Below are positions 5,355-11,694 of a stretch of DNA of 11,694 nt, piece by piece. The notes beneath the pieces are model-generated. The model was not told the origin of the DNA, did not search any database, and was given only the letters and a program-made list of their open reading frames with translations. The stretch's first letter is position 1. Every line of letters begins with the position of its first letter. The stretch lies in contig JAUCNG010368150.1 in the NCBI GenBank assembly GCA_032353305.1, forward strand, positions 1 to 11,694. Direction: 5' to 3'. Position numbers and translations under genes: made by a program. This DNA is from Cephalothrix spiralis. Taxonomy: Eukaryota > Nemertea > Palaeonemertea > Archinemertea > Cephalotrichidae.

Positions 5355-8099
5355 ATGGATTTAGGATACAGTTGTTCAAATAAAAAGACCGCCGATGCAT
5401 CGCCAAACGTTAAAAATATTAGTCTATCCCTAAGGGGTGCACTTTTTATGCTTCAAATGATGAAAGACGCCAAGAGGATATATATGTTCAAAATGGCGAT
5501 GCTTGGCCATCTCAATATTCTGAAATATCTGACTGACACGAACATGGACATAAACATAGCTGATGATAATAATTACACACTTTTACATTGGGCTTCCATT
5601 GGTGGTGATATACCTACTATTAAATTTCTAATTAAAAAAGGTGCAGACGTAAATGATGCTGGAAGAGATGGTCTGACGTCATTAATTTTAGCTTCAGTAA
5701 AAGGACACTTTGATTGTGTTAAACTGCTTTGTCAAATGAATGCTAATGTTAATCATACTAATAAGAATGGCTGGACACCATTGTTTTATGCGTCACAAAA
5801 TGGTCACATTGGGTGTGTTGGATTTCTTATTGAAAAAGGTTCAGATGTTAATCATGCTGGAACAGATGGTGTGACGTCATTAATATTAGCTTCAGAAAAC
5901 GGACACTTGGATTGTGTTAAACTTCTTTGTCAAATGAATGCTAATGTTAATCACACCAATAAGAAGGGTCGGATACCATTGTTTTATGCGTCACAAAATG
6001 GTCACATTGGGTGTGTTGAATTTCTTATTAAAAAGGGTTTAGATGTTAATCATGCTGGAATAGATGGTGTGACGTCATTAATATTAGCTTCAGGAAGCGG
6101 ACACTTGAATTGTGTTAAACTTCTTTGTCAAATGAATGCTAATGTTAATCATACCGATAAGACTGGTCGGACACCATTGTTTTATGCGTCACAAAATGGT
6201 CACATTGGGTGTGTTGAATTTCTTATTAAAAAAGGTTCAGATGTTAATCATGCTGGAATAGATGGTGTGACGTCATTAATGTTAGCTTCAGGAAACGGAC
6301 ACTTGAATTGTGTTAAACTTCTTTGTCAAATGAATGCTAATGTTAATCATACCAATAAGACTTGTCGGACACCATTGTTTTATGCGTCAGAAGAGGGTCA
6401 CATTGGGTGTGTTCAATATCTTATTGAAAGAGGTTCAGATGTTAATCATGCTGGAATAAATGGTTCGACGCCATTAATATTAGCTTCAGAATTAGGACGC
6501 TTGGATTGTGTTAAACATCTTGTTCAATGTGGGGCCGATATTAATGTTAAAGATAAACACGGCCGATCATCATTGCTATTTGCAGCGAAGTCTGGTAGGA
6601 TAGATTGTGTTATGTATATCGTTGAAAAAGAGGCTAGATTATGCAACGGATATTCGGACCGTGTTTTGACTGAAAATGACCTTTTAATGCTTTTTACACC
6701 TTCTATGTTGGGTTATGTTGAAATACTTTTATATATTTTAAACAAAAGACATGGTATCGATATACATGTAGATACAACAGATTATAAACAAGATTCAATT
6801 AACCTATTTGAAAGCAATATTTTGACTCATATTTCAAGTGTTCAAACATGCACAAACATTATGAAAAAAATAGTAGATTTTACAAATAATCAAGAAATAT
6901 TAACCAAATTGACTAGCTATGTATCTCATTTGAATAATCGCCAGAGAGATCTACATTATCTTAAACGCCGGAAAAGTGAATTGTCTAGTCTTTTATTAAA
7001 ATCATATACAGATAAAATTGTTGACTTAGACATGTTAAAGGGAATAATCATTTCAAATGAGAACGATAGAATCATGCAAACGTTTAAGGTTCAAAATATC
7101 GAATTAGGCCGTGGTGCATTCGGAATTGTGAAATTAGGCATTGTCACTTCTTATGATGACAAAACCATTAAGGTTGCAGTTAAATGTATTGATATCTACA
7201 AGCACAAAGCTGATCTGTCGTTACTTGACCAAGAGACTGAATGCTTAAAGAAACTCAGAAGTGACTACCTTGTTGCTTTTTATGGTCATAAGATACAATA
7301 TGACATACTGATGGGGAAAACTATGATTTATCTAGTTACAGAACTTTGCAAAGAAGACCTTCGGTTTTTTTATATTACACACGGAACAAATAATGACTGC
7401 AACCCTGCTAAAGCCATTGACTTCATACAAAGTTTACATCAGTTCTGTTATCATGCTGTTCATATTCTAAGTGGTTTGGAATATATCCATTCTGAATCAT
7501 ATGTTCATAAAGACATCAAATTGGCAAATATCCTTCTCAGTTTCGATAACACTGCGAAGATCTGTGACTTTGGACTAGCTGATCTATTGGAGGGTGAAGC
7601 ACAAAGGACTCAGAGTTTCAAAGGTACTGAGATATATTCAGCTCCTGAGGTGTTGAATGTTCCGAGGAGATATTCATCTGCCTCTGATATGTTTTCATTT
7701 GGTCTTTTGCTCACAGAAATGTACAAAGGCCTGGAATATTACAAGGCTAAGCCATTTTGTGATGCTAGAAATAACGATGAAAAACTTGACATGTTAAAAG
7801 AAGGAGTAAAACCAGACATTGGTGAAATTAAACATGAAATAGAACATGTGGTAGCAACCATTGTTGATGGTTGTTTGGACATGGATTTCAAGAAGCGATT
7901 ATTTGCTAACGAAGCGAAAGAGAAGTTTCAAAAGGTTCTAGAAAAACTGAGGTCAGAGAACCCTGGATTGGATGCACCACTTACAGAAACTTTCAAAGCT
8001 CCAAGTGTGAGTGAAATTGTGTCAGAACTTATAAGTAAAACTCTATCATCAAAGAGTTATGTTCAACCAGCTAGTACACTGTTTCAATATTCATCATAA
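5355..8099 (+). CDS. Ankyrin-repeat protein kinase (N-terminal ANK, C-terminal non-RD kinase)
   Basis: This is a 914-residue single open frame. The start ATG has A at -3 and G at +4, and an in-frame TAA lies two codons upstream (5349-5351). About 12 ankyrin repeats of 33 residues fill residues 44-433, and a degenerate one may extend to 472. A charged helical linker follows (about 500-565), then a kinase domain (about 578-862). Key residues are all present: glycine loop GRGAFG (585-590), Lys610 in VAVK, helix-C Glu627, Thr662 as gatekeeper, HKD (718-720), Asn725, DFG (738-740), APE (763-765), Asp778 and Arg848. The DIKLAN loop indicates Ser/Thr specificity. Lys replaces the HRD Arg, so it is a non-RD kinase, as in RIPK1 (HKD). 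RIPK4 and ANKK1 have the reverse domain order; TNNI3K has ANK before kinase. No signal peptide or membrane segment is evident, so it is probably cytosolic. Substrate and pathway are unknown; the ankyrin array presumably binds partners. Confidence 0.92.
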   Translation: MDLGYSCSNKKTADASPNVKNISLSLRGALFMLQMMKDAKRIYMFKMAMLGHLNILKYLTDTNMDINIADDNNYTLLHWASIGGDIPTIKFLIKKGADVNDAGRDGLTSLILASVKGHFDCVKLLCQMNANVNHTNKNGWTPLFYASQNGHIGCVGFLIEKGSDVNHAGTDGVTSLILASENGHLDCVKLLCQMNANVNHTNKKGRIPLFYASQNGHIGCVEFLIKKGLDVNHAGIDGVTSLILASGSGHLNCVKLLCQMNANVNHTDKTGRTPLFYASQNGHIGCVEFLIKKGSDVNHAGIDGVTSLMLASGNGHLNCVKLLCQMNANVNHTNKTCRTPLFYASEEGHIGCVQYLIERGSDVNHAGINGSTPLILASELGRLDCVKHLVQCGADINVKDKHGRSSLLFAAKSGRIDCVMYIVEKEARLCNGYSDRVLTENDLLMLFTPSMLGYVEILLYILNKRHGIDIHVDTTDYKQDSINLFESNILTHISSVQTCTNIMKKIVDFTNNQEILTKLTSYVSHLNNRQRDLHYLKRRKSELSSLLLKSYTDKIVDLDMLKGIIISNENDRIMQTFKVQNIELGRGAFGIVKLGIVTSYDDKTIKVAVKCIDIYKHKADLSLLDQETECLKKLRSDYLVAFYGHKIQYDILMGKTMIYLVTELCKEDLRFFYITHGTNNDCNPAKAIDFIQSLHQFCYHAVHILSGLEYIHSESYVHKDIKLANILLSFDNTAKICDFGLADLLEGEAQRTQSFKGTEIYSAPEVLNVPRRYSSASDMFSFGLLLTEMYKGLEYYKAKPFCDARNNDEKLDMLKEGVKPDIGEIKHEIEHVVATIVDGCLDMDFKKRLFANEAKEKFQKVLEKLRSENPGLDAPLTETFKAPSVSEIVSELISKTLSSKSYVQPASTLFQYSS
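5664..6455 (+). repeat. Four tandem 198-bp units encoding paired ankyrin repeats
   Basis: Units start at 5664, 5862, 6060 and 6258. Each encodes 66 residues, that is two alternating ankyrin repeats: an A type with TSLILAS and CQMNANVNHT, and a B type with PLFYASQNGHIGCV and DVNHAG. By eye, units 2 and 3, and units 3 and 4, each differ at about 11 of 198 bases (about 94% identity), far closer than ankyrin repeats usually are to each other at DNA level. A diverged A-type half follows (residues 368-400). This is the mark of recent in-frame amplification, by unequal crossing-over or gene conversion, inside the gene. Confidence 0.9.
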
Positions 8100-8250
8100 G
8101 TAAGGGTTAAAGAACGGATATAATTCTTTATTAAAATTTAGTTTTTAGGTATCACAGATTAAATAGGATTTTTATTAATGTGCAAGCATATAAAAAGTGT
8201 AGATAAAGTGTAAACAATATTTCAAAATTGATTTACTTAGGGTTATCAAT

Positions 8251-8273
8251 ATAATCTTATCAAATAAGATTAT
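8251..8273 (+). repeat. Perfect 10-bp hairpin in the kinase 3' flank
   Basis: ATAATCTTAT and ATAAGATTAT pair exactly around a CAA loop. The stem ends five bases before an AATAAA. It would lie in the 3' UTR of the kinase transcript and could act in 3'-end processing or mRNA stability; that is inference. Confidence 0.55.
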
Positions 8274-8278
8274 CATAA

Positions 8279-8284
8279 AATAAA
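8279..8284 (+). terminator. Candidate polyadenylation signal AATAAA
   Basis: A canonical AATAAA lies 180 nt after the kinase stop codon. An ATTAAA variant at 8130-8135 is a closer alternative. Just downstream are overlapping palindromes, GACAGTACTGTC (8287-8298) and GTACTG-T-CAGTAC (8291-8303), near where cleavage would be expected. Confidence 0.45.
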
Positions 8285-8786
8285 GCGACAGTACTGTCAG
8301 TACAATGTCAAGTGCCTAGACAGCTGTAAATATGCATATAGAACATAAACATTGAAACTGTACTAAACTAGATATACATAAGTTGTGAAATTTGAACTGT
8401 AAATGTTTGATGCGTACGTGCTAGGCCTATAATTATGCGTGCATGCATGCGCCTAGTGTTATCATGTAGTCCATGTAGTTCATTTTGGCGCCCTTTCAGA
8501 CTGATGTGCGCCTTTTCATGTACATTACCTTTGGCATATATTATATTTTTTTTCGCCCGGCGTTTATCTCTACTATCAGTCCTATCAGGAAACAATTCGG
8601 TCACGTACATATTAAAATGGTTCCCTTCCCTATTGTGGAGTTCAAAACTAATAGATATTTACTTTTTCTAAGAGTTCAGTTAACAATCAATGTACAAGTA
8701 TAATTTTTGTTTTTTTAAATTAATTTGTGGTTGGCAGGATAACTTTTTACGGTTTTGTGTATACTATAGTTATTGCTTATACGATC

Positions 8787-8904
8787 TGGGAACCATCCAT
8801 CTTGATACTCGAGGTTAATGATGATTCGCGCAAAGCTCCCCATCAGTTGGATAGTTGGAGCCTGTCGTAGATTATAACCTTGGGTATCAAGATGGGAACC
8901 ATCC
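8787..8904. mobile_element. Small foldback element flanked by 12-bp direct repeats
   Basis: The arms at 8797-8817 and 8875-8895 are inverse complements at 19 of 21 positions, and the two exceptions still form G-U pairs in RNA. TGGGAACCATCC occurs as an exact direct repeat at 8787-8798 and 8893-8904. The loop is 57 nt. This resembles a MITE or hairpin repeat with flanking duplications, though 12 bp is long for a target-site duplication and the direct repeat overlaps the outer arm bases. Confidence 0.5.
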
Positions 8905-9634
8905 CGACCAAGCTTAATTTATGTATGTGTGATTTCAAAAATTATCGAATAAAGCTCAGACCGAGCGAAAGCTAGCAATGATTCCTATATATTGTTATCT
9001 GTGTCTTGGTTTTTTTGTTTTGCTAATACACAATTGGATGGAAAAAAAGTGACTTCTATAAAGTGACAACAATATAGCGCCAAAAATAATAATGGTGTAA
9101 GTCGTTCTCAAATTTCGGCTTCGAAAAATTGTGGGTGGCGAAAATCATTTTTGTTTACTAATACAGAGGGCTTGCGGTATATCAAAATGAAGTAATTAGT
9201 CAATTATTTAAATCCTACCAATATGGCGCAGCCCGGTTGAAGTTTTCTGCACTATTGGGTTGCAAGGGCATTGCAGATAAAAACAACCAAATTAAACTAT
9301 ACATTTCTGGAAAGGTCATTGAAAATGCTGATTAATAGGGAAGTTAAGATTTTTCCATGTTGAAGGTACAAATGTACGTTCATTTTTTTAATATTTAAAA
9401 GCAATATTTTCTCTCATGTAGATTAAATTATAGACACTTACTTGATCTCTTGAAGTCAATCAATAAGTAGTATAGGGTGCTCAAAAACAGCCACCGCGCC
9501 GTCAAGTACGACAGTGAGGACAGTGTTACATTTTAAACTCATGAAATCTAATTATACGGTCAGGGTATAAGCTTGTGATAGCATTTGAATTTCAAGTGTG
9601 GTTCAAGTTTTTCAAAATGTTGATTCAACACATT

Positions 9635-9654
9635 AAATGTCTCTAGAGACATTT
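9635..9654. repeat. Perfect 20-bp palindrome
   Basis: AAATGTCTCTAGAGACATTT is fully self-complementary. A second inverted repeat, TGTTGA-T-TCAACA (9618-9630), lies five bases upstream. It could be a dimeric protein binding site or the centre of a decayed foldback repeat; nothing in the surroundings decides. Confidence 0.6.
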
Positions 9655-9922
9655 GTTATGGTGGCCTATGAAATTGGTTTATGTCATCACAACAAACATG
9701 CATACGAGTGTCCGGTACCCACCCATTTGCCATACGCGCAAACAAAACTCTGGTTGCATATAGTTGTCAGGGAATTCTATCCTTATGGATATCGATAACT
9801 TTTAAAACTACAAAACCATACATTTTGTGCATATGGGCCTGTACATTGATTCTAGAACAGGTTTCATAATTCGTCTAAAATCCATGTCAAATTTTGGCAT
9901 AAAACCAAAGCGCCACGCATAC

Positions 9923-9978
9923 GGCCGGAAATATTCATCGGAGCGGGAAGAAAACTCTATCACCGCCATGGCCAATCA
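9923..9978. promoter_or_regulatory. CpG-rich cluster of ETS, E2F, YY1 and NF-Y-like motifs
   Basis: In 56 bp there are GGCCGGAAAT (ETS-like, 9923-9932), GAGCGGGAAG (E2F-like on the opposite strand, 9941-9950), CCGCCATGG (YY1-like, 9963-9971) and GGCCAATCA (NF-Y CCAAT box, 9970-9978). CpG is denser from about 9910 to 10055 than in the AT-rich surroundings. The combination is typical of TATA-less housekeeping promoters in animals. No downstream first exon is recognised on either strand, so this is tentative. Confidence 0.25.
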
Positions 9979-10010
9979 AATGAAGTAAATCGCAGATAGA
10001 GTTCATCGTA

Positions 10011-10047
10011 GCCCATAAATCGCGGGTCGAAGCCCATATGTCGCGGG
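10011..10047. repeat. Two-copy short repeat, period 21
   Basis: GCCCATAAATCGCGGG (10011-10026) and GCCCATATGTCGCGGG (10032-10047) differ at two positions. It lies in the CpG-richer stretch beside the motif cluster and could be a duplicated factor site or a chance short duplication. Confidence 0.45.
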
Positions 10048-11195
10048 ATGCGAGCCGCCAGTAGACAATTTTACGTAAGCCAAAATATATTTTTGATACA
10101 ATCAAATATATATTGCCACGAAATTTCATCTGTCATAATAACTAGCGCCGATTTGAGGAGACCAGTTGCACAAAGTCGGATTGATTTAAGAGTAGCATAG
10201 TAGGCTAAAATTACGTTTCTGTCCCTTGCTCTCTGTTTGCCAAAACGAAGGGTATTAATTGCTTCATACTTTGGCGCCCTCTAGTGGCGAAACTAAAAAT
10301 TATTTTGGGACTAGAACCACACCACGTCGAGTAATCAGTGCCGTCAATAGTTTACGAGTCTTCGCAATTTCAACTCTAAATTGCAGTGGCGCTACCAGTC
10401 ATCGATAGTATCGATCAAAAATTAAGTCATTTTATATGAAAAAACATATTTTATCTATTTAGTAATTCTAAAAGCTCGGAGCTAGTTTTGCCGATATCGG
10501 AAAAATTATTTTACAGATTCAAGTGCTTGGTCGTTGGCTGTCTAAAACATAGTCTCTGGTGTAAGTTCACGAGATATTAAATCTCAAACGATATGACCGA
10601 TTTTTTCATGGAAATTAATTTAAAGATTTCAAGGATTCTGAAACTACTTGTTCATAGATTCTGCGATCATTATTAACGGAGTAGTGATAAAATGAAAATA
10701 GACCCCTATTCATTCTCCGCTATTCTCGATAAAAACCACTCGCGTAAGCTTTAGTACACTATGTGACAAACGATAACTTGCCATGCTCACCGGCTTACTA
10801 AATATATACTCTACAATCCATGAAAGTTTCATGTCACCAACTAGAGTGAAAGTAAGCCAAAAGAATATTGTTTTCGCAACTTCTGAACGTCATTTTGAAA
10901 GCATCTTTCTTTCATAATTCTCATAGAACCCAACAAAGATGAAGGTGATAGAATTTAGAGATGAGAATGTTGAGTTGTGAAGAAGTGCGAGGATTCAATT
11001 ATAGAATATACTCTGTGCCATGTTATTGTGACATTGAGTTGTAGCCGAGAGGTACGCAAGACTATACAAGGGTCATTCGACTTTGGTATCTAATTTACAA
11101 CAATCTGATATTGATCATTTCATTTAGAGGTCTCAGAATATGGAAATATGGAAAATAAGGTAGTACATGAAATATATCGTTTCTTCATACTATTC

Positions 11196-11566
11196 ATCTT
11201 GTGTCAGTGGATTTGTTTGTAACTTGTTACAATTTTTCTTATATATATGGTACTGGTTTGCGGAGATAAGTAATTTTAACACCTGCTCCATTCAAGGGGT
11301 AATTTGAAATTTTTTTAAGTCAAGATGAATATTTGAGCCTCTTAAATTTATTCACTGCATGAGACAAGCACTTGTAAGGTAAAGGTGTTCATTTTATTTT
11401 GCGGATTTTGGAAAAGTTAAGGTGCATGCTTAACAATTAATGCGAAATGCCCTGATATGTGCTCATTTTCATTTTTTTGCAAATAACTTAACGGAAGACA
11501 ATAGACCTTATAATATAAGAAAAATTGTAACTAAAAAAGTTACAAAAAAATCCACTGACACAAGAT
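11196..11566. mobile_element. MITE-like foldback element with about 50-bp terminal inverted repeats
   Basis: The left arm 11196-11244 matches the reverse complement of the right arm 11513-11566 at 48 of 49 aligned positions, with one 5-nt gap in the left arm. The outermost 19 bp are identical (from ATCTTGTGTCAGTGG inward). Weaker inverted similarity continues toward the centre. ATTC flanks both ends (11192-11195 and 11567-11570), a possible 4-bp target-site duplication. No transposase is encoded in the 371 bp, so it would be non-autonomous. Superfamily not assigned. Confidence 0.65.
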
Positions 11567-11694
11567 ATTCCAGTATTCATGTAGATATATTATTAACCAG
11601 GGGGCCAGGGTGGGATTTTTGTGGACCTAAATTAATGTGGACGTGTGGACTCAATAAATCATCAACTAATCATGGTCAAAATAGCTTATTTTGA
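11567..11694. other. Window end; nothing recognised
   Basis: A plus-strand open frame from 11440 runs through the right arm of the foldback element and stops at the last base of the window. Since it is partly made of the repeat arm and matches no family, I regard it as chance. Confidence 0.5.

Larger units (their letters stand above)
8905..11195. other. No recognised gene; AT-rich intergenic or intronic DNA
   Basis: I see no coding region I can support; short open frames here have no recognisable family. Small structures are the palindrome at 9635-9654, a 13-nt inverted repeat next to it (9618-9630), a motif cluster at 9923-9978, a two-copy 21-bp-period repeat at 10011-10047, GGCGCCCTCTAGTGGC (10273-10288), a word often met in dispersed repeats, and ATCGATA-G-TATCGAT at 10401-10415. 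No upstream exon of the minus-strand transporter was recognised here either. Confidence 0.5.

Noticed and set aside
5674-6275. Four perfect TGACGTCA (CRE-like) octamers spaced about 198 bp (5674, 5872, 6070, 6268)
   Set aside because: They fall on codons for Val/Leu-Thr-Ser inside each ankyrin unit. Their regular spacing follows from the coding duplication, so no regulatory array is needed.
5664-6455. CRISPR-like or satellite array
   Set aside because: The period keeps an open reading frame and each unit encodes two canonical ankyrin repeats, so it is a coding repeat.
8368-8703. Overlapping open frames on both strands after the kinase gene
   Set aside because: Three mutually overlapping frames of 72-80 codons with no recognisable family, low-complexity hydrophobic stretches and no splice context; most likely chance frames in 3' flanking DNA.
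9681-10129. Short open frames at 9681-9869 (+) and 9935-10129 (-)
   Set aside because: No family similarity that I recognise and no transporter TM1-TM3 motifs, although I checked the minus strand specifically for them.

Overview
The window looks like nuclear DNA from an invertebrate animal. It is AT-rich and gene-sparse, its genes are split or surrounded by decayed repeats, and it carries pieces of a metazoan-type vesicular monoamine transporter and a large ankyrin-repeat protein kinase. I see no operons, ribosome binding sites or other prokaryotic signals. The species cannot be named from the sequence.

Layout. Positions 1-1797 hold no recognised gene, but they contain a decayed tRNA-Lys-derived SINE (about 205-346) and small hairpins. 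Positions 1798-2799, minus strand, hold three exons of an SLC18-family (VMAT-like) transporter. One exon (2716-2799) encodes TM4. It is followed by two tandem copies of a single symmetric 93-nt exon (1941-2033 and 1798-1890) encoding the TM4-TM5 loop and the start of TM5. The copies are separated by only 50 nt and differ almost only at synonymous sites, which fits a pair of mutually exclusive alternative exons. The rest of the transporter gene is not recognisable here. Its 3' exons should lie below position 1; its 5' exons were not found between 2800 and 5354.

Positions 2800-5354 are intergenic or intronic, with foldback elements, palindromes and a few unassigned open frames. Positions 5355-8099, plus strand, hold one uninterrupted 914-codon gene. 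It encodes N-terminal ankyrin repeats, partly built from a recently amplified 198-bp unit, and a C-terminal, apparently active protein kinase of non-RD type (HKD in place of HRD). Its 3' flank has a perfect 10-bp hairpin immediately before an AATAAA. Positions 8300-11694 have no recognised gene. They contain two inverted-repeat (MITE-like) elements, a 20-bp perfect palindrome and a CpG-rich cluster of promoter-type motifs near 9920-9980.

The two genes have no obvious joint pathway. If the 5' part of the transporter gene lies beyond the kinase, the kinase would be a nested gene inside a transporter intron, on the opposite strand.
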